Shown one piece after another: positions 1 through 6,029 of a DNA stretch of 7,068 nt (positions within the stretch are counted from its first letter, which is position 1; each line of letters begins with the position of its first letter). Position numbers and translations under genes: made by a program. Source of the DNA: Crocinitomicaceae bacterium (GTDB taxonomy: Bacteria; Bacteroidota; Bacteroidia; Flavobacteriales_D; Sanyastnellaceae). Under the pieces are notes generated by a model. The model saw nothing but the letters and a program-made list of their open reading frames with translations, was not told where the DNA came from and searched no databases. Location of the stretch: contig PBWG01000142.1 of the NCBI GenBank assembly GCA_002729115.1, positions 1 to 7,068 of the forward strand, read 5' to 3'.

Positions 1-686
1 AGCGGCCAGGAGGCCATGGAGCCTTGTTGCCGCTGTTGGAAGAAGTGGGCACGCCCATGTTTGTTATTCGCAACATCGACAATGCCCCGTCTCCTGATCT
101 CACAGCGTTGCGGGAGCTGTGGACCAAGGCTTTGGTTGCGGAGGCCCGAGCCTGGGCGGTGCAGCGTGATGCCGTGCAGCGTGATTTGGCGTCTAACCCC
201 GAGCGCGCTGCGGCGTGGCTTCAAGCCCAAGGTGTGACGTCTGACGCAGGCGACGTCGCAGGACTCGAAACGAACTTGGCCAGGCCCTTGCGGTTGGTGG
301 GCGTCGTGCGCAACGAAGGGCAGCCCGGAGGCGGCCCCTTTTGGGTGCGCGTGGCGTCCGGCATCGATGCGGGCTCGATCCGGCCCCAAATCGTGGAGGC
401 CGTGGAGTTTGACGAGGACAACCAAGACGTGCTCGCACAGGCCACGCACTTCAATCCAGTCGACATGGTGTGTGTGGTGAAGCCGGGTCAGCCTTTGGCC
501 CCCTACGTGGACGAGAGCCGATACCTGCTTGCGGAAAAGAAGGTGATGGGGGAGAGCGCCAAGGTGCTGGAGCATCCGGGGCTTTGGAACGGCGGGATGT
601 CGGGATGGTTGACCCGCTTTGTGGAGATTCCAGCTGCGTGTTTTCAGCCGGTGAAGACGGTGATGGATTTGGTGGGAAGAACATGA
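1..686 (+). CDS. DUF4301 family protein, C-terminal part (5' end outside the window)
   Basis: This is the C-terminal 227 residues of a protein whose start lies before the window. The frame is open from position 3 and ends in TGA at 684-686. An internal TTG at 24 could be mistaken for a start, but the codons before it already encode the conserved RPGGHGAL motif. Other matches to the Bacteroidota DUF4301 family, as I recall it, are IRNIDN (residues 22-27), RPLRLVGVVRNEGQPGGGPF (94-113), THFNPVDMVC (148-157), PGLWNGGMSGW (192-202) and a PVKTVMDL tail (216-223). Full-length members are about 500 residues, so more than half the protein is missing here. No signal peptide or membrane segment is visible in this part, which fits a cytosolic protein. 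The biochemical function of the family is not known to me. The gene converges on the T9SS-cargo gene, so nothing in the window suggests a pathway partner. The family call is firm; a function cannot be given. Confidence 0.88.
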   Translation, partial: RPGGHGALLPLLEEVGTPMFVIRNIDNAPSPDLTALRELWTKALVAEARAWAVQRDAVQRDLASNPERAAAWLQAQGVTSDAGDVAGLETNLARPLRLVGVVRNEGQPGGGPFWVRVASGIDAGSIRPQIVEAVEFDEDNQDVLAQATHFNPVDMVCVVKPGQPLAPYVDESRYLLAEKKVMGESAKVLEHPGLWNGGMSGWLTRFVEIPAACFQPVKTVMDLVGRT

Positions 687-699
687 CGGGACACACAAA

Positions 700-728
700 A
701 GCGGCCCGGACAAAATGTCCAGGCCGCT
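700..728 (-). terminator. Stem-loop terminator between convergent genes
   Basis: The arms 700-706 and 722-728 (agcggcc/ggccgct) pair perfectly. After a single C-A mismatch (707/721) the inner arms 708-712 and 716-720 (ggaca/tgtcc) also pair, leaving an AAA loop at 713-715. Read on the minus strand, the hairpin is followed by TTTTGTGTGT, a modest U-tract. This makes it an intrinsic terminator for the T9SS-cargo gene, whose stop codon lies 30 nt upstream. On the plus strand the hairpin follows the DUF4301 stop by 13 nt but has no U-run after it. It may still slow or stabilise that transcript's 3' end, but it is less likely to terminate it efficiently. Confidence 0.72.
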
Positions 729-758
729 CGGATTCAATGTCGTTCTAGGGGCGGGGGA

Positions 759-2024
759 TCAACGCTTCAAGACAGTTACGTTCTTGATTTGGTCACCCTG
801 GATGATGCGCAAGGCGTAGTAGCCGGCGCCATCGATGTCGCGGGTGTCGAAGCTGATGTTGCCTTCAGCGTCCTTCACGATCACCGTCTCGGTGCGGATG
901 ATGTTCCCAGAGAAGTCGAGCAACTGGACAGTCGCAGGTCCCTTGGGAGCGTTCTCCATGCGGACGTTGATGCGGTCGTTGAAGGGGTTGGGGAAGGTGG
1001 TGATCGCCGCTTCGTCGAGGTCGGCGTTCTCTCCGACGTGAGACTCCTTGATGTAGGAGGTGAAGTCGAGGTTGAAATCCATGTCCACACCGTTCAACTT
1101 GCACTCGCCTACGTTGGCTTGGGTGTTGCGCTTGATCGCGAATTGAGAGTCAGAACCAAGCTTCACAGAGAAGGTCAAGGTCTCGCCGGCAGTCACTTCC
1201 GCGTTGACAGGCAATGTGATGGCGTCCTTCACAATGTTGGTGCGGTCGAGTTTGTTGTTGATCAACACGTCACCTTCTTCGTTTTCCACGCGGATGCGTC
1301 CTTCGAACTCAGAAGTGTAGTGCGCGAGGTTCAAGGCCAAAGAAGTCATGGTGCCATTGGCGCACGCGGTGTACGACTGGGAGATGGTGTGTCCAGGAGC
1401 GGTCAACTTCACCTTGCCATCAGACAAACCGGTGCTGGTCTTGCACTCGTTTTCCAAGGCACGCGTCTCAGGCGTGTCGCTGTTGCGGTTGGCGTACTCA
1501 GACTCCACGTACTGCGTGTTGTCGGTGTTGAAGCCGAATTTTGCAGTGAGGGTGCCGCGCACAGGCTCGCCATCGAACCACATGCTGCCCATGCCAGTCA
1601 ACTGGTAGCGCAAAGACATGTGTCCTCCCGCAGGGGCGGTCAATTGAAGGGCGTACGTGTGGCCTTGCTCAACGTCAGCCATCAAGTTCAGTTGCACAGT
1701 TTCGTTGACGATGTTGCGGTGCGTGAAACGGGTGTCGTCAATGACTTCACCGTGGTTGTTCACGATCTCCGCGAGGTACCACACGTCTTCAGTCACACCT
1801 TTGAGGGAGACTTCGACTGCGGACAATGTTCCGCTGGTGCAAGCGGTGAACTCTTGGGTCATCACGTTGCCTTCGAAGTCCAAAGTGCGGTTCTGACGGG
1901 TGTTTTCTTGAACGCAGTCAAAAGCTGAGTCGGCGTTCGGGGTGATCAAAGCGGCTTCCTGAGCGAAGAGGTTGCCGGTGCAAAGTGCTGCAGCTGCAGC
2001 GAGGGGGTAAATAAACTTGTTCAT
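759..2024 (-). CDS. Secreted protein with duplicated domain and T9SS type A sorting domain
   Basis: The protein has 421 residues, starting at the ATG at 2024. This start gives a clean signal peptide (MNKF, then a hydrophobic Ala/Leu stretch, with likely cleavage LFA|Q after residue 21). The frame stays open 54 nt further upstream, but an ATG at 2078 would add an implausible basic leader. Residues 37-165 and 194-323 are two copies of one beta-rich domain; compare QEFTACTSGTLSAV with QSYTACANGTMTSL and RNIV with TNIV. Each copy has one Cys pair (C37/C62 and C194/C221). Residues about 342-421 are a type IX secretion C-terminal domain, opening with TTFPNPFNDRINV and ending VTVLKR. It should direct export across the outer membrane, followed by removal of the domain and release or surface attachment. 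There are no recognisable catalytic motifs, so a binding or adhesion role is only a guess. GC is visibly lower than in neighbouring genes. The gene lies 80 nt behind the ABC gene and ends at a terminator. Confidence 0.92.
   Translation of the reverse strand: MNKFIYPLAAAAALCTGNLFAQEAALITPNADSAFDCVQENTRQNRTLDFEGNVMTQEFTACTSGTLSAVEVSLKGVTEDVWYLAEIVNNHGEVIDDTRFTHRNIVNETVQLNLMADVEQGHTYALQLTAPAGGHMSLRYQLTGMGSMWFDGEPVRGTLTAKFGFNTDNTQYVESEYANRNSDTPETRALENECKTSTGLSDGKVKLTAPGHTISQSYTACANGTMTSLALNLAHYTSEFEGRIRVENEEGDVLINNKLDRTNIVKDAITLPVNAEVTAGETLTFSVKLGSDSQFAIKRNTQANVGECKLNGVDMDFNLDFTSYIKESHVGENADLDEAAITTFPNPFNDRINVRMENAPKGPATVQLLDFSGNIIRTETVIVKDAEGNISFDTRDIDGAGYYALRIIQGDQIKNVTVLKR
1056..1445 (-). repeat. 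Protein-level repeat copy 2 in the T9SS cargo
   Basis: This encodes residues 194-323, the second copy. It begins at C194, runs through TACANGTMTSLALNLAH and TNIVKDAITLPVNAEV, and ends DFNLDFTSY. The spacing of its first two cysteines is 27 residues, against 25 in copy 1. It carries a further cysteine, C308, with no counterpart in copy 1. Confidence 0.75.
1530..1916 (-). repeat. Protein-level repeat copy 1 in the T9SS cargo
   Basis: This encodes residues 37-165, the first copy of a roughly 130-residue domain. It begins at C37, runs through TACTSGTLSAVEVSLKG and RNIVNETVQLNLMADV, and ends in a short beta-type stretch, TLTAKFGF. It aligns over its whole length with copy 2, but at the amino acid level only, so the duplication is old. 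Confidence 0.75.
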
Positions 2025-2060
2025 CGTTGAAGAGATGAGAGGGTTGAAGATTTGACCCCT

Positions 2061-2088
2061 GTTACGCCCCCGTTTCAAAAACGGTTAC
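2061..2088 (-). promoter_or_regulatory. Small stem-loop flanked by GTAAC repeats in the leader of the T9SS-cargo gene
   Basis: In the 80-nt gap between the ABC stop and the T9SS-cargo ATG, positions 2070-2075 and 2079-2084 pair over six bases around a three-base loop. The minus-strand arms are CCGTTT and AAACGG. The pentamer GTAAC (minus strand) occurs on both sides as a direct repeat, at 2061-2065 and 2084-2088. No U-tract follows the hairpin, so it is not a typical terminator of the upstream operon. I could not find a convincing Bacteroidota -33/-7 promoter (TTG with TAnnTTTG), although one is expected here if the gene is transcribed separately. It may be a regulatory or processing element, or chance. 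Confidence 0.3.
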
Positions 2089-2104
2089 ATCTCTGGGCAA
2101 CTTT

Positions 2105-2734
2105 TTACCCGATTCTCAGCAACGACGCGCCTTGCAGGCCCTCTTTTTTTTCATCGTTGGTCGCCACAACCACGGTTGAAAGCGCTTGAACGGCCGTCAT
2201 TTGGGCTTTCATCCACTGGATTCCGACCTCGTCCAAGTTGCTTGCAGGCTCGTCCAGGAGCACCGCGTCGGCCACTGTGCCCAAGGCCAGGGCCAGCATC
2301 AAGCGCTGCTGTTGTCCCGAGCTCCATTGCGACACCGGCAGGCTGGGGTCCACGCGCAGCCCGGACGTTTGGACCAAGGCGGCCCAGTGCAGGGCCCCAC
2401 GCCGGGGCGTGCGGTACACGCCGTGGAACGACATGGCTTCGTCGAGGGTGAGGTGGCCAGGCAGGCTCAGCCAAGGGGCGGCGACGCTGCAGCGCGTCAT
2501 CCAAGCTTCGACCGACACCTCGCCGTCGGCTGCATGAAAGGACAACGTTCCAGAAGTGGGGGCCAGTTGGCCAGCCAGCATGCGGAGGGTGGAGCTTTTG
2601 CCTTGGCCGTTCGCCCCGACCACAGTGGTGGCGCCCTGAACGGTCCAAGAAGCGTCTTCCCAAATCAAGCGCCGTCCCCGCCGAAGTTCCAAGTCGGTGG
2701 CATGAAAGGACGCAAGGGGAGACGGGCTGGACAT
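2105..2734 (-). CDS. Single-domain ABC ATPase, unknown transporter partner
   Basis: The 209-residue ATP-binding protein has no membrane segments, so if it serves a transporter the permease is encoded elsewhere. Walker A is GANGQGKSS (residues 40-48), the signature is SSGQQ (138-142) in place of LSGGQ, and Walker B is AVLLDEP (157-163) followed by the D-loop SNLD. The usual Q-loop glutamine is absent, with SVAAPWLSL in that region. The switch histidine is replaced by Asn193 in VVVATND. From memory, a Bacteroidota subfamily annotated only as 'ABC transporter ATP-binding protein' shares these substitutions, so they look inherited rather than decayed. The ATG lies 2 nt after the lpxA stop, so the genes are very likely co-transcribed. 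A link to envelope or lipid export is inferred from position only; a CcmA-like exporter subunit is another possibility. The sequence near the C terminus contains an A8 run. Confidence 0.9.
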   Translation of the reverse strand: MSSPSPLASFHATDLELRRGRRLIWEDASWTVQGATTVVGANGQGKSSTLRMLAGQLAPTSGTLSFHAADGEVSVEAWMTRCSVAAPWLSLPGHLTLDEAMSFHGVYRTPRRGALHWAALVQTSGLRVDPSLPVSQWSSGQQQRLMLALALGTVADAVLLDEPASNLDEVGIQWMKAQMTAVQALSTVVVATNDEKKEGLQGASLLRIG

Positions 2735-2736
2735 GC

Positions 2737-3531
2737 TCAGAAGGGGCCGCGGATGATGCCTTTGTCGGATTGACGGATGAACGACAACACCGTGTCCTTG
2801 TCGTCGGAAGTCGGCAGCTCGAGCTCGGCAGCCTTGACCGCTTGGGTCATGTTGTTGTTCAGGACGTACAACGTGCGGTAGATGTCCTCGATGTTTTGGA
2901 TGCGGTCGATGTCAAATCCACGACGGCGCAATCCGATGCCGTTGATGCCGATGTAGCTCAAGGGCTCGCGCGCAGCCTTGATGTATGGCGGGACGTTCTT
3001 CCGCACCAGCGACCCGCCAGCGATGAAGGCGTGCTTGCCAATGCGCACAAATTGCTGGATTCCCACCATGCCTTCGATGATGACGTGGTCTTCGATGACC
3101 ACGTGGCCGGCGACGTTGCACGAGTTGGCCAAAATCACATGGTCGCCCACTTGCACGTCGTGCGCAATGTGGACGTAGGCCATGATCAGGCAATCGCTGC
3201 CCACGCGCGTCACCATCTTGTCGGTGGTGGCTTTGTGGATGGTCACGCATTCACGGATGCTCGTGCGCGCCCCGATTTCCACGGTGGTGGGTTCTCCTTT
3301 GTATTTGAGGTCTTGAGAGTCCGCCCCAATCACGCAGCCGGGGAACAGCTTGCACTCCTCGCCAATCGTGGTGTCGCCCAGCACGGTGGCGTGGGGTCCA
3401 ATCCATGCGCCCGCGCCCACCGTCACGTTGGGTCCGATGAAGGCGAACGGCGCCACCTCGACGTTGGCCCCAATCTGGGCCTGCGGATCGACGTGCGCGA
3501 GGGGGGAGATGTTGGCGGTCTCGTGGATCAT
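2737..3531 (-). CDS. lpxA: LpxA, UDP-N-acetylglucosamine O-acyltransferase
   Basis: LpxA catalyses the first step of lipid A synthesis in the cytosol: transfer of an (R)-3-hydroxyacyl chain from ACP to the 3-OH of UDP-GlcNAc. The protein has 264 residues, against 262 in E. coli. Residues about 1-185 are a left-handed beta-helix of hexapeptide repeats (IGANVEVAPFAFIG and onward), and the rest is the helical C-terminal domain. Catalytic His124 lies in HIAHD, equivalent to E. coli His125. His121 and His143 match E. coli His122 and His144. E. coli His160 corresponds to Gln159. The position of the E. coli acyl-length ruler Gly173 is also Gly (172), which suggests a long acyl chain of about C14 or more, but this needs chemistry. 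VPPYIKAAREPLSYIGING and LRRRGF are typical of Bacteroidota LpxA. The gene starts 3 nt after the lpxC-fabZ stop and is followed 2 nt later by the ABC gene. Confidence 0.97.
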   Translation of the reverse strand: MIHETANISPLAHVDPQAQIGANVEVAPFAFIGPNVTVGAGAWIGPHATVLGDTTIGEECKLFPGCVIGADSQDLKYKGEPTTVEIGARTSIRECVTIHKATTDKMVTRVGSDCLIMAYVHIAHDVQVGDHVILANSCNVAGHVVIEDHVIIEGMVGIQQFVRIGKHAFIAGGSLVRKNVPPYIKAAREPLSYIGINGIGLRRRGFDIDRIQNIEDIYRTLYVLNNNMTQAVKAAELELPTSDDKDTVLSFIRQSDKGIIRGPF

Positions 3532-3534
3532 GGT

Positions 3535-4947
3535 TCAGTCATGGGGTGCGCGGTCACGGACGACTTGGGCGAGCATCTCGGCTTCAGAGACGAGCGCCCC
3601 GCGCACGTACGCGCGTCCTTTCATGTTCACCAACCCGCGCCGGATGGGCGACATCAAGGTCAAGTGGAACACGACGGAATCGCCTGGGAGCACCTTCTGC
3701 TTGAATTTGACCCCGTCAATTTTCATGAAGTAAGTAGAGTAGTTCTCAGGGTCCTCCACCGTGGACAATGCGAAAATGCCGCCCACTTGCGCCATGGCCT
3801 CCACCTGCAACACGCCCGGCATCACCGGGTTGTTGGGGAAGTGGCCTTGGAAAAACGGCTCGTTCATCGTGACATTCTTGACGCCTGTGATGCTGCGGTC
3901 GTCCATGTCCATGATGCGGTCCACCAGCAAGAAGGGATAGCGGTGGGGCAGCGTGGCTGAGATTTCGTTGATGTCCATCAGCGACGGACGGTCGAGCCTG
4001 AAGTCCGGCAAGTCCTCCTGCGCCTTGATGGCTTTGGCCAGGACCTTGGCGAACTCGACGTTGGCGGCATGGCCAGGACGCGCGGCCAGCACGTGTCCTT
4101 GGATGAAGCGTCCCGTCAAGGCCAAATCCCCCACGATGTCCAACAGCTTGTGACGCGCGGGTTCGTTCGGGAACCGCAAGTCAGACGGGTTCAGCACGCC
4201 GGGCTTGTCGGCGGTGCCGGCCAGGGCTTCGTGGCCCAGGGCCTTGGCGATGCTTGAGACTTCCTCGTGGCTGTACGCGCGCTCGGCAAGCACCACGGCG
4301 TTGTCGATGTCTCCGCCCTTGATGAGTCCTTGCTCGGCGAGGGCGGCCACTTCTTTCAAGAACACGAACGTGCGGCAAGGCGCGATGTGCTCGTTGAATT
4401 CGGCCAGCGACTCCATGCGCGCATGCTGCGTGCCGAGGATGGGGCTGTTGTAGTCCACCATGACGGTGGCCTTAAATTCATCTTCTTCCAGGGGCACGAC
4501 CATCATTTCGACGCCGTCCTCGCCTTTGAGGCTGAGGTTGCGACGCACCTTGAAGAATTTCCGGTCGGCGTCCTGGGCCACGGTGCCCGCGCCGGCGATC
4601 GCTTCCATGAAGGGTTGGGCCGACCCGTCGAGGATGGGCACTTCCGGGCCATTGATGCACAGACGGGCGTTGTCCACGCCCGAGGCGTACAATGCCGCGA
4701 GCACGTGCTCCGTGGTGTAAATCTGGGCCTCGCCCGCTTGGAGCGTGGTGCCGCGTCGCGTCTCGTGCACGTTGGCGACAAGCGCAGGGATTTCGGGGGC
4801 GCCTTCCAAGTCGGTCCGCACGAACACGTATCCGGTGTTGGCCTCCGCGGGCTCGATAAGCAGGGTGGACGTCACGCCGGTGTGCAGCCCGATGCCTTGG
4901 AGCTCGAAGGAGGCGCCCAAGGTGTGTTGTTGATTCGACGAAATCAT
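3535..4947 (-). CDS. lpxC-fabZ: Bifunctional LpxC-FabZ: UDP-3-O-acyl-GlcNAc deacetylase and 3-hydroxyacyl-ACP dehydratase
   Basis: This 470-residue fusion is typical of Bacteroidota. The LpxC half (about 1-308) is the zinc deacetylase that makes the committed step of lipid A synthesis. Glu80-His81 in TTEHVLAAL are the base and the first zinc ligand. His266 and Asp270 in RHKLLD are the other ligands, and His293 in RPGHAAN is the catalytic histidine; the 266-to-293 spacing equals E. coli 238-to-265. The interval from His81 to His266 is about 26 residues longer than in E. coli because of an insert near 223-250. The FabZ half (about 323-470) dehydrates 3-hydroxyacyl-ACP in fatty acid synthesis. 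It shows LPHRYPFLLVD, then His369 in QGHFP and Glu383 in VEAMAQ, the canonical pair 14 residues apart. The linker is short (about 309-322). The ATG is 15 nt after the lpxD stop, with no clear Shine-Dalgarno sequence. Confidence 0.97.
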   Translation of the reverse strand: MISSNQQHTLGASFELQGIGLHTGVTSTLLIEPAEANTGYVFVRTDLEGAPEIPALVANVHETRRGTTLQAGEAQIYTTEHVLAALYASGVDNARLCINGPEVPILDGSAQPFMEAIAGAGTVAQDADRKFFKVRRNLSLKGEDGVEMMVVPLEEDEFKATVMVDYNSPILGTQHARMESLAEFNEHIAPCRTFVFLKEVAALAEQGLIKGGDIDNAVVLAERAYSHEEVSSIAKALGHEALAGTADKPGVLNPSDLRFPNEPARHKLLDIVGDLALTGRFIQGHVLAARPGHAANVEFAKVLAKAIKAQEDLPDFRLDRPSLMDINEISATLPHRYPFLLVDRIMDMDDRSITGVKNVTMNEPFFQGHFPNNPVMPGVLQVEAMAQVGGIFALSTVEDPENYSTYFMKIDGVKFKQKVLPGDSVVFHLTLMSPIRRGLVNMKGRAYVRGALVSEAEMLAQVVRDRAPHD

Positions 4948-4962
4948 GGCTGCAAACCTACG

Positions 4963-6018
4963 TCAGCGCGTCGGATGCTGCGGGGCTTGAAGCGCATTTT
5001 CAATGGCCTCCAGCCTTTCTGTCAGGGGCATGCGGACCAAACGGCGCAGCGCAATCTGGAACGTCTGGAATTGCTTGACCGGCACTGCGGGGTTGCCTTG
5101 GTAGGTCAGGCCCTCTTGGATGAGGCTGGCGCTGACGCCCGACTTGGCGGCGATTTTGCTGCCGTCGGCGATGGTCAAGTGTCCACCGATCCCGACTTGA
5201 CCGCCAATCATGCAGCGGGCCCCGACGGTGGTGGAGCCGGCGATGCCGGTCTGGGCGGCGATGACGGTGGCCTCCCCAATCACCACGTTGTGGGCAATCT
5301 GAATGAGGTTGTCCAGCTTGCACCCCTTCTTGAGGACGGTGCTGCCGAGGGTCGCCCGGTCGATGGTGGTGTGCGCGCCGATGTCGCAGTGGTCTTCCAC
5401 AATGACGTTCCCCGTTTGAGGCACCTTGGCGTAGCTGCCGTCGTCTTTGGGTGCAAACCCAAATCCGTCCGACCCCACCACGGCCCCCGCTTGGAGCGTG
5501 CAGGATTGTCCCACCACGCAGCGGTCGAGCACGCGCACGCCGCTGTGCAGGACGGTGTCGTCGCCGATGCGGGCGTCGCGGGACACATGAACGTGGGCGT
5601 GCAGTTCCACGCGGTCGCCGATCACGGCACCGTGCTCCACCACCACGCCTGGGCCGATGTAACAGCCCTCGCCCACCACCGCGTGGTCGTCTACTGTGGC
5701 GGTGGGGTGAACGCCCTCCTTGCGTTTGAGGATGGCGTCGTAGGCTTCAAGCAACCTGGCGAAGGCGCGGTAGGGGTCCTCCACCTTGAGCAAGGTGAGG
5801 TCCGCCGGCAAGGCGGCAGAGGGGGCGAAGTCGCTGGCCACGATGACCACGCTGGCCTTCGTGCTGTAGATGTGCTTCTCGTACTCGGGGTTGGCGAGGA
5901 AGGAGACGGAACCTGGCCCTGCGGATTCGATTTTGGCCAAACGGCGCACCCTCACCTCCGGGTTTCCGGCCACGCTTCCGCCCAACAGGACGGCCAATTC
6001 AGATGCGGTTTGCTCCAC
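4963..6018 (-). CDS. lpxD: LpxD, UDP-3-O-acylglucosamine N-acyltransferase
   Basis: LpxD adds the second (R)-3-hydroxyacyl chain to the 2-amino group of UDP-3-O-acyl-glucosamine, the third step of lipid A synthesis. I chose the GTG at 6018. It gives 351 residues beginning MEQTASELAVLLGG, which aligns with the usual LpxD N terminus, and it lies 11 nt after the aroB stop. The frame is open to an ATG at 6195, but that would add 59 atypical residues inside aroB. No Shine-Dalgarno helps the decision. Residues 1-100 are the uridine-binding N-terminal domain (VRRLAKIESAGPGSVSFLAN), and about 103-305 the hexapeptide beta-helix. Catalytic His243 in LIQIAHNVVIG corresponds to E. coli His239, and His280 in GIGGH to His276, with the same 37-residue spacing. 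GSDGFGFAP is a family signature. A short C-terminal helix follows. E. coli LpxD has 341 residues. Confidence 0.96.
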   Translation of the reverse strand: MEQTASELAVLLGGSVAGNPEVRVRRLAKIESAGPGSVSFLANPEYEKHIYSTKASVVIVASDFAPSAALPADLTLLKVEDPYRAFARLLEAYDAILKRKEGVHPTATVDDHAVVGEGCYIGPGVVVEHGAVIGDRVELHAHVHVSRDARIGDDTVLHSGVRVLDRCVVGQSCTLQAGAVVGSDGFGFAPKDDGSYAKVPQTGNVIVEDHCDIGAHTTIDRATLGSTVLKKGCKLDNLIQIAHNVVIGEATVIAAQTGIAGSTTVGARCMIGGQVGIGGHLTIADGSKIAAKSGVSASLIQEGLTYQGNPAVPVKQFQTFQIALRRLVRMPLTERLEAIENALQAPQHPTR

Positions 6019-6029
6019 AGGGGTTGGTT

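Noticed and set aside
470..748. A 92-codon plus-strand frame overlapping the 3' end of the DUF4301 gene and the terminator
   Set aside because: It is out of frame with a conserved coding sequence and runs through the hairpin. Nothing in it resembles a known protein.
789..1928. A 379-codon plus-strand open frame antisense to the T9SS-cargo gene
   Set aside because: Its composition is the mirror of the sense gene (Val/Arg/His-rich), with no domain. The sense strand has a signal peptide, repeats and a sorting domain.
2025..2078. N-terminal extension of the T9SS-cargo protein to an ATG at 2078
   Set aside because: It would place a charged 18-residue leader before a well-formed signal peptide and would cover the intergenic stem-loop.
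2070..2084. Stem-loop behind the ABC gene as an intrinsic terminator
   Set aside because: The stem is only 6 bp and is followed by GGGGCGTAAC on the minus strand rather than a U-tract.
2770..3960. A 396-codon plus-strand open frame antisense to lpxA and the FabZ part of lpxC-fabZ
   Set aside because: It has the same Val/His/Asp shadow composition and no motif, and it crosses two real genes and their junction.
2737..6018. Repeated short periodic sequence in lpxA and lpxD as DNA repeats
   Set aside because: The periodicity is the hexapeptide repeat of the beta-helix acyltransferases at protein level. The DNA copies are not alike.
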